Shown piece after piece: positions 44,978 through 54,291 of a DNA stretch of 64,000 nucleotides (position 1 is the stretch's first letter; every line of letters begins with the position of its first letter). Under the pieces are notes generated by a model. The model was not told the origin of the DNA. It searched no databases and saw nothing but the letters and a program-made list of their open reading frames with translations. The stretch is from assembly GCA_947591245.1 (NCBI GenBank), contig CANQCY010000007.1, positions 1-64,000 on the forward strand. The letters run 5' to 3'. The position numbers and the translations under genes are program-made. This DNA comes from an uncultured Lachnospiraceae bacterium (GTDB lineage: Bacteria; Bacillota; Clostridia; Lachnospirales; Lachnospiraceae).

Positions 44978-47307
44978 TTTTCCAAAACCTTTCCCACTTG
45001 AACAGCATCTTCATCCAAAAAAGCGATTTCCGGAATGTACGCGGCCCCATCAGTCCCGTGCGGCGCCAAAAATTCTGCCGCATCATGCCATGATGGATTT
45101 TTCTCATATATGACATTGTAGCAATAGTCGCAGTAATTGACTGCTAAAAACTCATCCTTTTTCGGGGTGGAAATACAGATCCCCCTTTTACCCGTCGCGG
45201 CGTTCCTGCACCCGCCGAGCTCCATGTTCACACAGCCTTCCGTCGTCATTACCGCCGTCCTGCCATATGACATATGCAGGCTTCGTCCGATTCCAAAACG
45301 CCTGTACACGCTCCGCGTTCTCTGATTCCAGCAATACAGCCCAGATCCTGCCAAAAGTTCCCATCCCTCCGCATGCTCCATATGCGCCAGAAGCGGCAGC
45401 GCCTCAATCGAGTTGGCGACAGCGCCCGCACAGCCGCCCGCTGCCAAAGCCTCCCCGTATAAATCCCAATATTTGAGAAAACGCTCTTTGTTTTTTGTGC
45501 GGAGTACTGCCGGAAGCGATATATAATACCGGAAATCGCCGGTCTCCCGGACTAGTTTTTCCCACAGATCTGGTGAAAACTCATCCAGTTTCAAACATAA
45601 CCTCGTATTATCCGCATTTGCCCTTTGGCACGATCTTACACCCCGGATGTGTTCAAAATCCGCCACGCGAATCACCGTATAGAACGAAGGATCCGCTTCG
45701 CAGCTTCTTCCGGCGCGAAGCGGGCGCCTCTCGGCAGAGCCTTCTTCGCACGGTTCGGCTGGCGCCGGCGGCCGTGCTGTTGCATCACGGTGAAATTTCC
45801 CGCACAAACAGGCCCGCAGCTGCTCAAACCCCTCTCTGCGGAGGGCGGCAATACTCCCGAGCGGGACGAACAAATGCTCCGGAAGATCGATCGCAACCGT
45901 TTCAAACTCAAACTCACTGGCTCCCGTCTTCCTAAGCCTTTTTTCAACGTCTTCCGCCCTGACCGGCCTCCCTTCCGCCCTTTCGGCGCATGCGCCGTTC
46001 ACCGTGCAGACGCAATCCCCAGCGGCCAGTTCGAGACTGACCGGACTGCCGCACGCAGCGGTAAACGCTCCGTTTACTTTTATCTTGCCCTTCTTCTTTC
46101 CCTCTTCCGCCATCTCTGAAATTTCCTGAAGAAGCCTGCTGTTCTTTGTCCGGTATACTTTCTGTCCGACTTTCAGACGGCTGCCCTTTTTGTAACGGGT
46201 CCTCACCCGTTCGCCCTTTTCCGCTCCCTCGCCGAGCGTGTACTCGTATGCGCGCCCGCCGTCTTCACTGCGGAACTCCACCACGTCCTGCGGATGCAAT
46301 TTCTCTGCCGCCCGGTACTCCGCCGCGTATCCGTTTACCTTTACCACCTCTCCGGCGCATACGCCGAAATGTCCGTTTTTACGCGTATAGATGATATTTT
46401 TCTTCGACGGCTCAAACAAATATCCTTCCGAAAAGCCTCCCCGGTTATAAATGTCCGCCAGTCTCCTTATATCCCTTTTTACTTCGCGATCCTCCACTGT
46501 GAGCCCATGAAGGGCCGCGTCTGCATAAAGCCGGTACAAATGAGAGGCAAACGCCGCATACTCCGGCTTCTTCATCCGTCCTTCTATTTTGAAGGAGTCA
46601 ACGCCCGCGCGTATGAGTTCGTGCGCTCTTCCCAGCGTGCACATGTCCGCCGGGCTCAAAAAACATCCTCTTTGCACCTCTCCCGACTCCGCGTCCTCCA
46701 CCGTATAAGACAACCGGCAGGGCTGGGCGCACATCCCGCGGTTTCCGCTCCGTCCCCCGATCACTTCGCTCATCCGGCACTGCCCGGAATAACAATAACA
46801 CAGAGCCCCGTGGACGAACACTTCAATCTCCTGATCCGTCTGCGTCCGCATCTGTGCTATTTCGCCAATTGTAAGCTCCCTTGCCGGTACGATTCTTGTC
46901 ACTCCGTACGGCTGCAGCAATTTCCCCGCCTCCCCGGTAAGCAATGTCATCTGCGTGCTGGCGTGGATAGGCAGATCCGGGAAATGCTGCCGCACGAACT
47001 CCATAACCCCGAAATCCTGCACGATAACCGCATCCAGACCGTATTCATACAGCGGACGCAGCTGGGTATAAAAACAGTTCTCCAGCTCTTCCTCAGTCAG
47101 GAGGGTATTTGCCGTAAGATATATTTTTTTGCCGTGTAAATGCGCAAAATCAAGAATTTCGCACATCTCATCCACCGTAGGATTATGCGCAAACGCTCTT
47201 GCAGAAAAGCGGTCAATTCCTGCGTAAACAGCGTCCGCGCCGCTGTACGCCGCGGCATATATCGCTTCCTTTGAGCCGCCGGGCGCAAGTATTTCCACAT
47301 GTCTCAT
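44959..47307 (-). CDS. Peptidase U32 family protein, RlhA-like
   Basis: 782 residues from ATG 47307. The N-terminal TIM-barrel carries LAPGGSKEAIYAAAYSGADAVY without break into IHASTQMTLLTG; the U32 signature cysteines are in LCYCYSGQCRMSEVIGGRSG and RGMCAQPCR. A DUF3656-type central region and further Cys motifs in the C-terminal half (NMELGGCRNA, NYCDYCYN) follow. Related E. coli RlhA hydroxylates 23S rRNA C2501 with help from an iron-sulfur centre; despite the name, protease activity is doubtful. The length fits long RlhA-type members. It sits between zapA and ftsW. Confidence 0.88.
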   Translation of the reverse strand: MRHVEILAPGGSKEAIYAAAYSGADAVYAGIDRFSARAFAHNPTVDEMCEILDFAHLHGKKIYLTANTLLTEEELENCFYTQLRPLYEYGLDAVIVQDFGVMEFVRQHFPDLPIHASTQMTLLTGEAGKLLQPYGVTRIVPARELTIGEIAQMRTQTDQEIEVFVHGALCYCYSGQCRMSEVIGGRSGNRGMCAQPCRLSYTVEDAESGEVQRGCFLSPADMCTLGRAHELIRAGVDSFKIEGRMKKPEYAAFASHLYRLYADAALHGLTVEDREVKRDIRRLADIYNRGGFSEGYLFEPSKKNIIYTRKNGHFGVCAGEVVKVNGYAAEYRAAEKLHPQDVVEFRSEDGGRAYEYTLGEGAEKGERVRTRYKKGSRLKVGQKVYRTKNSRLLQEISEMAEEGKKKGKIKVNGAFTAACGSPVSLELAAGDCVCTVNGACAERAEGRPVRAEDVEKRLRKTGASEFEFETVAIDLPEHLFVPLGSIAALRREGFEQLRACLCGKFHRDATARPPAPAEPCEEGSAERRPLRAGRSCEADPSFYTVIRVADFEHIRGVRSCQRANADNTRLCLKLDEFSPDLWEKLVRETGDFRYYISLPAVLRTKNKERFLKYWDLYGEALAAGGCAGAVANSIEALPLLAHMEHAEGWELLAGSGLYCWNQRTRSVYRRFGIGRSLHMSYGRTAVMTTEGCVNMELGGCRNAATGKRGICISTPKKDEFLAVNYCDYCYNVIYEKNPSWHDAAEFLAPHGTDGAAYIPEIAFLDEDAVQVGKVLEKWNFLS

Positions 47308-47341
47308 ATTTGTCCCGCCAGTCTGTCATGACAGACCCGCA

Positions 47342-48136
47342 CTACCTCTTCCCTTTTCTGGTTCTCATTTCAAGATCGGTAATTCGCCGTTCAGCTGCCT
47401 GCAGCTTCGCCTTTAACTCTGCATTTTCTTTCTCATAATTCATCTGCGGTTCTAACTCCTGCATTTGCTGCTCCGCATTGCCGAGCTTCTCCTTCAACTC
47501 CTCGTTTTCGCCCTCGAGCGCTTTTTTCTTCTGCTCAGCCGCCTTCATCTTCTCCGCCTGCGTTTTTACCTTATCGTTTAACGTATCATTTTTCTTTTTC
47601 AGACGCGCGTTTTCATCCTCCAGCTTTTTCACCTGTTCTACAGCCGCCTCGAGTTTTGCCGCATGCGAAGTGCTCTCGGAACGAACCGCCGTCAGTTTTT
47701 CTTCGAGCGTCTCCAGTTTGGAAGAACTGTCCTGATTTTTTACATTTAACGCCACAATCTTTTTTTCAGCAAAATCCAGCTTATCCTTCAGCTCGTCCTT
47801 CCGATTCTCCGCATGATCCGATTTGCTCTGCATCTCCATGATTTCATGCTTCATTTCGAGCACCATCTTATCCTTGCGCTCATTATCGCGCACAAGGGAT
47901 TTTCTTTCTTTTTCCGATTTAAAATAGTCATCTGCAATATTGATTGCCAGAAGGATATTGCGAAGCTCTATATCCAGAGAATAATAATAATCCTCGTCCT
48001 TAAATTCCGCATATTTGCTATTTATGTATGTAGCCACCTTCTGGAGGTACTCTACGCTCTCAAACCCGCAAATCGTGTACTTCCTGCCATTAATCAACAC
48101 TTCTACGTCGTTTTTGCTTTTGCTTTTATTCTTCAT
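47342..48136 (-). CDS. zapA: Cell division protein ZapA with long coiled-coil tail
   Basis: 264 residues from ATG 48136, with GAGG eight bases upstream; a longer in-frame extension lacks sense. The first 95 residues are a ZapA domain: DVEVLINGRKYTICGFESVEYLQKVATYIN, then SLDIELRNILLAINIADDYF. Ordinary ZapA proteins are 85-110 residues; here a further 165 residues are a highly charged, heptad-rich coiled-coil (about 100-260, Lys/Glu/Leu). ZapA bundles FtsZ filaments; the extension could space or crosslink filaments (inference). Confidence 0.9.
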   Translation of the reverse strand: MKNKSKSKNDVEVLINGRKYTICGFESVEYLQKVATYINSKYAEFKDEDYYYSLDIELRNILLAINIADDYFKSEKERKSLVRDNERKDKMVLEMKHEIMEMQSKSDHAENRKDELKDKLDFAEKKIVALNVKNQDSSSKLETLEEKLTAVRSESTSHAAKLEAAVEQVKKLEDENARLKKKNDTLNDKVKTQAEKMKAAEQKKKALEGENEELKEKLGNAEQQMQELEPQMNYEKENAELKAKLQAAERRITDLEMRTRKGKR

Positions 48137-48182
48137 TCTCGTAACCTCATTCCTTGCAGATTGGATCCCCCATGCCCTTATT

Positions 48183-48869
48183 TTACATGAGATCATTATA
48201 TTCGTCAAGACTATGCGGACAATCATTCGGCAATCGTAAATCCTCAAAACTGCGAATGGCAAGATCTGCGTCCCGTTCCATATCCCGCCAGGAATACGAC
48301 AGCTTTGCATCATACACCCCTACGGTGTAAAAACCGGCGTTTTTTGCCGCCAAAATTCCCTGATGGAGATCCTCGAACACCACGCACTCCGAAGGAGCGC
48401 ATCCGAGTTTCTCCGCCGCCCTGAGGTAAATATCGGGAAATCCTTTGCCGCGCGCGACCTCGCTCGTTTCGGTAAACGCCGTAAAATAATCATAAACGCC
48501 GTTTCGCCTCAGGCATCCCTCGAAAAGCGATGAATACGACGCGGTGGCAACGCCAATCCGCACCCCCCGCCGCTTGAAATATTCCAGTACATCCTTTGTA
48601 CCGGGCTTAATGCAAACCTCTTCGTGATATGTACGCATCGCCATTTCATTCCATTCTTGAATGATATCTTCCGCGCTTTCCCGTAACCGGAACCGCTCGA
48701 TCGTATATAGGGCGGTCTCCTTAAAGCCCATAGGCGCAATCGCCTTTTGGTAGTCGTCCGGCACATCAAACCCCCGCCTGCCGAGAAAATCCGCATCCAC
48801 CTTCTCCCACACCCACATGGAATCCAGCAGCGTTCCATCCAGATCGAATATAGCCCCTTTTATTTTCAT
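48183..48869 (-). CDS. HAD-superfamily hydrolase, phosphoglucomutase-like
   Basis: 228 residues; AGGAGG lies before ATG 48869. The HAD motifs are FDLDGTLLDS (nucleophile Asp and acid/base Asp), ATAS (motif II), Lys in RGKGFPD and VFEDLHQGILAA (motif IV). The alpha-helical cap between residues 16 and 85 is of the beta-phosphoglucomutase/phosphatase subtype. It probably dephosphorylates a small metabolite. It stands between folC and zapA in the long minus-strand run; substrate unknown. Confidence 0.88.
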   Translation of the reverse strand: MKIKGAIFDLDGTLLDSMWVWEKVDADFLGRRGFDVPDDYQKAIAPMGFKETALYTIERFRLRESAEDIIQEWNEMAMRTYHEEVCIKPGTKDVLEYFKRRGVRIGVATASYSSLFEGCLRRNGVYDYFTAFTETSEVARGKGFPDIYLRAAEKLGCAPSECVVFEDLHQGILAAKNAGFYTVGVYDAKLSYSWRDMERDADLAIRSFEDLRLPNDCPHSLDEYNDLM

Positions 48870-48896
48870 AACCTCCTCCTTTCTTTCCAGGCGCGT

Positions 48897-50240
48897 TTAC
48901 GGCGTTTCATTTAATCCGCTGCTTACGCCGAATATATCGTATGCGCCCTTTACCAGCGATAGGGACCCAAAAATAAATAAAACGGCTTTCTCCGGCGCCC
49001 TGCAGTCTTTCAGGGCAATGCCGACCGCTTCTTCCAGCGATGCGCAGGCTGATACCGTTTCAGGCCCCGCTTCACCGGACGTTGTTTTCAAAAGCCTGAA
49101 CTGCTCTGCCAGCATGTCGGCCGGAAGACCTCGCTCCGACGGCGGAGAGACCGTATAAATCCGGTCAAACGCATCGGCGGCGGCCTCCGCCATTTTTGCA
49201 TAATCCTTATCGGCGAATACTCCCATGACGGCTATTTTTCTTTCCGTCTTATAATATGCATTGACAGATTCCAAAAAACGATTCAGTCCGGCGGGGTTGT
49301 GCGCGCCGTCCGCCACGACGACCGGATCGGCGCAAAGCATGTCGAATCTGCCGCGCCACACTGCGTTCGCAAGCCCTCTGCGGATGTCCTCTTCCGAACA
49401 CGGAAAACGCTTTCTGACCGCCTCTGCGCACTCCACCGCCAGACATGCATTTTCGACCTGAAACACTCCGCGCAGCGACAGGTTCAAATTTTTGTACTGC
49501 TTATAATCAAAGCGGGTTCCGGATGGCGAGCTCTCCCTGATGCAAATATCCTCCGTTGAAACGGTTTGAAGCCTGCACCCCTTCTCCCTGCACGCCTGTT
49601 GAAGAACTTCTTCCGCCCCGCCGTCCTGCCGGGCTGACGCGACCGGCGCGCGGTCCTTTATGATTCCCGCCTTTTCCCGCGCTATTTCTGCGATCGAATT
49701 TCCCAAAAACTTCATATGATCGAGAGCAACCGGCGTGATCACCGCACACTCCGGCGTCCGGATGATATTGGTGGCGTCCGCTCTTCCCCCCATCCCTGCC
49801 TCCAATACGACCAGATCGCAGTTCCAGTCGGCAAAGGCGAGAAACGCCGCTGCCGTCTCAATCTCGAACACCGTCGGCGTACCGTCGCCCCGGCTCCGCA
49901 TCCTGTCGATGGCGCGCCGGATCCTCGTAATATATCCCGCCATTTCCTCTTCCGTGATATATACTGTCTCACTGCCCTTTGCATACTGTATCTGCTCCCT
50001 GCGGGAAAAGAGCGCCGGAGTTACAAAACGTCCCACTTTCAGCCCCTGACCGGCATAAATGGCGCTGATGAAGGCCGCTGTCGAACCCTTTCCGTTTGTA
50101 CCCGCAATATGAATAAAGGAAAGCCTGTCCTGCGGATTGTCAAAATACTGCATCAGCTTTCCCGTAACCTCCAGCCCCGGCTTGATCGCGGCGCCGGTCT
50201 GAATCTGCCATATATACTCCATCGCTTCCGTGTACGTCAT
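48897..50240 (-). CDS. folC: Folylpolyglutamate synthase/dihydrofolate synthase
   Basis: 447 residues. ATG 50240 (GGAG six bases upstream) is preferred to the TTG at 50252. It adds glutamate to folates. The Mur-ligase fold is seen in the P-loop HIAGTNGKGSTAAFI, the LEAGMGGRADATNII segment with the carbamylated-Lys region that follows, and DGAHNPAGLNRFL. A stable hairpin lies just before its ribosome binding site (50253-50286). 48 bases separate serA and the first in-frame start. Confidence 0.94.
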   Translation of the reverse strand: MTYTEAMEYIWQIQTGAAIKPGLEVTGKLMQYFDNPQDRLSFIHIAGTNGKGSTAAFISAIYAGQGLKVGRFVTPALFSRREQIQYAKGSETVYITEEEMAGYITRIRRAIDRMRSRGDGTPTVFEIETAAAFLAFADWNCDLVVLEAGMGGRADATNIIRTPECAVITPVALDHMKFLGNSIAEIAREKAGIIKDRAPVASARQDGGAEEVLQQACREKGCRLQTVSTEDICIRESSPSGTRFDYKQYKNLNLSLRGVFQVENACLAVECAEAVRKRFPCSEEDIRRGLANAVWRGRFDMLCADPVVVADGAHNPAGLNRFLESVNAYYKTERKIAVMGVFADKDYAKMAEAAADAFDRIYTVSPPSERGLPADMLAEQFRLLKTTSGEAGPETVSACASLEEAVGIALKDCRAPEKAVLFIFGSLSLVKGAYDIFGVSSGLNETP

Positions 50241-50252
50241 ACCATTCTCCAA

Positions 50253-50286
50253 ACAGGGCGCTATTGTACAAACAACAGCGCCCTGT
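50253..50286 (-). other. Hairpin between serA and folC
   Basis: ACAGGGCGCT (50253-50262) and AGCGCCCTGT (50277-50286) are perfect 10-bp arms with a loop that can add a TTGT/ACAA pairing. On the minus strand only three T follow before the folC ribosome binding site. It could be a weak terminator or could affect folC translation. Confidence 0.55.
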
Positions 50287-50300
50287 CATGCCTATACTGT

Positions 50301-51467
50301 TTATTTAATAATCCTGACCTTAATCACGCCCTCGATCTGCTCCAGATCCTTCACAATCTCATCGGTCGCTTTGCCGCATATGTCGAAAATCGTATATGCA
50401 TAATTGCCCCGGCTCTTATTCATCATGTTTTCAATATTTATTCCCTCGTTGCCGAATACGGAAGTAAATTTCGACAGCATGGAGTGGACATTTTTATGCG
50501 CCACCGCCACGCGGCCTTCCGTCGTGCACACTCCGGCGTCGCAGGTCGGAAAATTGACGGAATTTTTGATATTTCCATTTTCAATAAACTCCCGGATTTC
50601 TCTGACTGCCATTTTCGCACAGTTATCCTCCGATTCCTGCGTGGAAGCTCCGAGATGCGGAGTCACGATCGTATTCGGAAGGGACGCCGTCGTCGGATTC
50701 GGGAAATCCACGATATATTTTCTCACTTTTCCGCTTTCCAGGGCCGCCTTCATATCCGCCTCGTTTACAAGCGTGTCCCTTGAAAAATTGAGGAATATGA
50801 CGCCGTCTTTCATCTTATCGAACGCCTCTTTATCAAACATTCCTTTTGTTGAATCAAGAAGCGGCACGTGAACGGTGATAAAATCACATTCGCTGTAAAT
50901 CTCGTCATATGTTTTTACGAGCGTGATATCCCTGGACATATTAAGCGCATTGTCAACCGACAGGTACGGATCGCAGCCATATACGTCCATGCCGAGACGG
51001 TTCGCCGCATTTGCTACCAGAACGCCGATCGCTCCCAGTCCGATAATCCCCATCTTTTTTCCTGAAATTTCGGTTCCGGCAAACGCCTTTTTCGCCTTTT
51101 CTGCCGCCTTTGCGATATCTTCGCTGTCTTTATTTTCCTTAACCCACTCGATGCCGCCCACGATATCGCGGGAAGCGAGAAGCATCGCCGCTACGACTAA
51201 TTCCTTTACCCCGTTTGCGTTAGCGCCCGGCGTATTAAATACGACGATACCCTGATCCGCGCATTTTTCAAGCGGGATATTGTTTACGCCCGCTCCGGCT
51301 CTCGCCACGGCAAGCAAACGATCCGGCAGTTCCATGTCATGCATGGATGCGCTCCGCACAAGCACCGCGTCTGCCGCACTCGTATCTTCTACGATCTCAT
51401 ACTGGTCATCAAACAATTCCAAACCGCATTTTGCGATTGGATTTAAGCAATTGATTTTTATACTCAT
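50301..51467 (-). CDS. serA: D-3-phosphoglycerate dehydrogenase
   Basis: 388 residues; GAGGAG lies before ATG 51467, which overlaps the serC stop (ATGA). First step of serine synthesis. Visible are an N-terminal half-domain, the NAD fold MGIIGLGAIGVLVANAANRLG, FITVHVPLLDSTKGM, the Arg/Glu/His triad regions (NFSRDTLV, TPHLGASTQESEDNCA) and a C-terminal ACT domain (about 310-388, ENMMNKSRGNYAYTIFDICG) for serine feedback. It is the short form, lacking the extra intervening domain of long SerA proteins. Confidence 0.95.
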   Translation of the reverse strand: MSIKINCLNPIAKCGLELFDDQYEIVEDTSAADAVLVRSASMHDMELPDRLLAVARAGAGVNNIPLEKCADQGIVVFNTPGANANGVKELVVAAMLLASRDIVGGIEWVKENKDSEDIAKAAEKAKKAFAGTEISGKKMGIIGLGAIGVLVANAANRLGMDVYGCDPYLSVDNALNMSRDITLVKTYDEIYSECDFITVHVPLLDSTKGMFDKEAFDKMKDGVIFLNFSRDTLVNEADMKAALESGKVRKYIVDFPNPTTASLPNTIVTPHLGASTQESEDNCAKMAVREIREFIENGNIKNSVNFPTCDAGVCTTEGRVAVAHKNVHSMLSKFTSVFGNEGINIENMMNKSRGNYAYTIFDICGKATDEIVKDLEQIEGVIKVRIIK

Positions 51468-52549
51468 TTCTGATTCTCCTCTTCAAACTTTTTCATAAAC
51501 GCCACAAGCTTTTCAACGCCTTCTAACGGCATTGCATTGTAAATGCTTGCGCGCATGCCGCCAACCGAACGGTGTCCTTTGAGGTTTTCAAAGCCGGCCG
51601 CCTTCGCCTCTTTCACAAACTTGGCGTCCAATTCCTCGTCGCCCGTGACAAACGGCACATTCATCAAGGATCGGTCTTCCTTGCGCACAGTTCCTTTGAA
51701 CAGTTTGCTGGAATCCAGAAAATCGTAAAGTATCTTTGCCTTTTCTTCATTTCTCTTTTTCATTGCATCCAGACCGCCCATTTTCTTGATCCACTGGAAC
51801 ACCTTGCCGCATATATATATGCCGTACGCCGGCGGAGTGTTGTAAAGGCTCTGCGCATCCGCATGAATCTTGTACTGGAGCATCGTCGGCACTTTCTCGT
51901 CCACCTCTTCCGGAATCAGATCCTCGCGGATAATGACGATCACTACGCCCGCCGGTCCGATATTTTTCTGGACTCCTCCGTAAATGACGCCGTATTTTTC
52001 TACGTCAACCGGCTCGGACAGGAAACAGGATGAAACGTCCGCCACCAGCGTTTTCCCCTTTGTATTGGGAAGCGTTTTATATTTCGTTCCATATATTGTA
52101 TTGTTTTCGCAGATGTACACATAATCAGCATCTTCGCTGATCGGAAGATCGGAGCAATCCGGAATATAAGAAAAAGTCTTATCCTCCGAAGACGCAATCT
52201 TATTTGCCTTGCCATATTTGCATGCCTCTGCATATGCCTTCTTTGCCCACTGTCCGGTCACAATATAATCCGCCACTCCGTTTTTCATCAGATTCATCGG
52301 AATCATCGCAAACTGTTGGGAAGCTCCGCCCTGCAAAAACAAAACCTTGTAATTGTCAGGGATATTCATAAGCTCGCGAAGATCCGCCTCTGCCGTCTTA
52401 ATGATGTCGTCATACGCCTTGGAACGATGGCTCATCTCCATCACGGACATTCCCGTCCCTTTGTAATCCAACATCTCATCTGCTGCTTCCTTCAATACTT
52501 CCTCCGGCAAAACGGCTGGTCCCGCTGAAAAATTGTACACTCTTGCCAC
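51464..52549 (-). CDS. serC: Phosphoserine aminotransferase
   Basis: 361 residues. The start is GTG 52549 with AAGGAGG eight bases upstream; the N-terminus ARVYNFSAGPAVLPEEVL is that of SerC. It converts 3-phosphohydroxypyruvate and glutamate to phosphoserine; PLP lysine in YGGVQKNIGPAG, and LVADVSSCFLSEPVDV supplies the Asp-Ser pair. Translationally coupled to serA. No serB gene is in the window; the HAD hydrolase downstream is not a convincing SerB. Confidence 0.95.
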   Translation of the reverse strand: MARVYNFSAGPAVLPEEVLKEAADEMLDYKGTGMSVMEMSHRSKAYDDIIKTAEADLRELMNIPDNYKVLFLQGGASQQFAMIPMNLMKNGVADYIVTGQWAKKAYAEACKYGKANKIASSEDKTFSYIPDCSDLPISEDADYVYICENNTIYGTKYKTLPNTKGKTLVADVSSCFLSEPVDVEKYGVIYGGVQKNIGPAGVVIVIIREDLIPEEVDEKVPTMLQYKIHADAQSLYNTPPAYGIYICGKVFQWIKKMGGLDAMKKRNEEKAKILYDFLDSSKLFKGTVRKEDRSLMNVPFVTGDEELDAKFVKEAKAAGFENLKGHRSVGGMRASIYNAMPLEGVEKLVAFMKKFEEENQK

Positions 52550-52571
52550 TGCTAAAACCTCCTTATTTGTC

Positions 52572-54260
52572 TTACTTGTTTAATCTTTTTTCTAAATCCT
52601 CTTCATTAAACGCATCTTCAATCGGCTCTCCGGGCGCCACCATGGGCCACACTTTGTCGTCCTGGTCGAGGACGCAGCTGATCACAACCGGTCCTTTCGC
52701 CTCCATCGCCTTTTTCATTACATCATCCACCTGATCCCGGCGGGTGATCCGATATGCTTGCGCGCCAAGTCCCTCCGACACCTTCACATAATCTACCTTG
52801 TCCTCTAAAATCGTGCTGGAATAACGTTTTCCGTAAAACAACGTCTGCCACTGCCGCACCATTCCGAGCGCATGGTTGTCAAATATAACTTGGATAATCG
52901 GAATGCCATACCGGGAAGCTGTTGCCAGCTCATTCATATTCATCCGGAAACATCCGTCGCCGGCAATATTAAACACATGCTTGTCAGGCATTCCGAGTTT
53001 GGCGCCGATACATGCTCCCAGCCCATAACCCATCGTTCCCATGCCGCCGGATGTGATCAATGTGCGCGGATTTTTATATTTGTAATACTGTGCCGCCCAC
53101 ATCTGATGCTGTCCTACGTCTGTAGTAATAATAGCGTCGCCGCCGGTCAGCTCATTGATTCTTTCAATAATATACGGACCGGTCAGAACATCGTCGCGAT
53201 ACTGCATGGGCAAGGCGGCTTTTCTTGCAAGCACCTTGTCAATCCACGGTTTATGGTACTGGTCGTCCAGCTTCTTATTCAGAATTTCAAGTACCGATTT
53301 CAAATCGCCGACGATCGAATAATCGACCTGTATATTTTTATTAATTTCTGCCGCGTCAATATCAATGTGGACAATCTTCGCATTGTAGGCAAATTTCTTC
53401 GCATTTCCCAGCACCCTGTCCGAAAAGCGGACGCCGAGCGCAATGAGGAGATCGCATTCCGTCACGCTTAAATTTGCGGTTTTCGTTCCGTGCATGCCGA
53501 GCATGCCCGTATAGTATTCATCCGTTCCGTCAAAAGCGCCCTTGCCCATAAGCGTATCCGTTACCGGAGCATCCACTTTCTTTACAAATTCACGCAGCTC
53601 GGCTCTGTCTCCCGATATGACATTGCCGCCGCCTACGAATATCATAGGGCGTTCTGAATTGCGGATCGCCTGAACGACTGCCTCGATATCGCTCTCGCGG
53701 ATCGTATCGGTCTTTCTCGGTATAATCTCCGGCGTCTGCGGCGCAAACTCCGTAACTGCCGCCGTAACATCCTTTGTGACATCAACGAGAACCGGCCCCG
53801 GCCTGCCGCTCTGGGCTATTTTAAACGCCCTGCGCACTACTCCCGCCAGATGTTCCACATCTTTTACAATAAAGCTGTGTTTTGTGATCGGCATCGTCAC
53901 GCCGGCAATATCCACTTCCTGAAAACTGTCCTTGCCTAATAGCGGGAGCGTTACGTTGCATGTAATCGCCACCAACGGAACCGAATCCATATATGCGGTA
54001 GCGATGCCCGTTACAAGGTTTGTCGCCCCCGGACCGCTCGTCGCCATACAGACCCCGACTTTACCCGTCGCCCTCGCATAGCCATCCGCGGCATGGGATG
54101 CTCCCTGCTCATGGGATGTGAGCACATGACGCAATTTGTCCTGATACCGATAAAGCTCGTCGTATACGTTCAAGATCGCGCCGCCGGGATATCCGAATAC
54201 AGTGTCAACCCCCTGTTCCAACAAACATTCAATCAAGATCTGGGAACCGTTTAATTGCAT
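52572..54260 (-). CDS. ilvB: Acetolactate synthase large subunit
   Basis: 562 residues from ATG 54260 (GAGGTG upstream); an in-frame start six codons earlier is less likely. TPP enzyme that makes acetolactate or acetohydroxybutyrate for Val, Leu and Ile. Motifs: GYPGGAILNVYDEL, the catalytic Glu in SHEQGASHAADGYAR, KAANLSVTE-region FAD domain, and the TPP motif GDGCFRMNMNELATA. No gene for a regulatory small subunit (IlvN/IlvH) is adjacent, so it must be elsewhere, or the enzyme works without it. Confidence 0.95.
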   Translation of the reverse strand: MQLNGSQILIECLLEQGVDTVFGYPGGAILNVYDELYRYQDKLRHVLTSHEQGASHAADGYARATGKVGVCMATSGPGATNLVTGIATAYMDSVPLVAITCNVTLPLLGKDSFQEVDIAGVTMPITKHSFIVKDVEHLAGVVRRAFKIAQSGRPGPVLVDVTKDVTAAVTEFAPQTPEIIPRKTDTIRESDIEAVVQAIRNSERPMIFVGGGNVISGDRAELREFVKKVDAPVTDTLMGKGAFDGTDEYYTGMLGMHGTKTANLSVTECDLLIALGVRFSDRVLGNAKKFAYNAKIVHIDIDAAEINKNIQVDYSIVGDLKSVLEILNKKLDDQYHKPWIDKVLARKAALPMQYRDDVLTGPYIIERINELTGGDAIITTDVGQHQMWAAQYYKYKNPRTLITSGGMGTMGYGLGACIGAKLGMPDKHVFNIAGDGCFRMNMNELATASRYGIPIIQVIFDNHALGMVRQWQTLFYGKRYSSTILEDKVDYVKVSEGLGAQAYRITRRDQVDDVMKKAMEAKGPVVISCVLDQDDKVWPMVAPGEPIEDAFNEEDLEKRLNK

Positions 54261-54291
54261 AATATGCACCTCTTTCAAGTAATGTTAACCG

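Noticed and set aside
48183-48869. Phosphoserine phosphatase (serB) to complete the serine route
   Set aside because: The cap and motif IV resemble beta-phosphoglucomutase-like phosphatases, and it is separated from serA by folC; no SerB-specific feature is visible.
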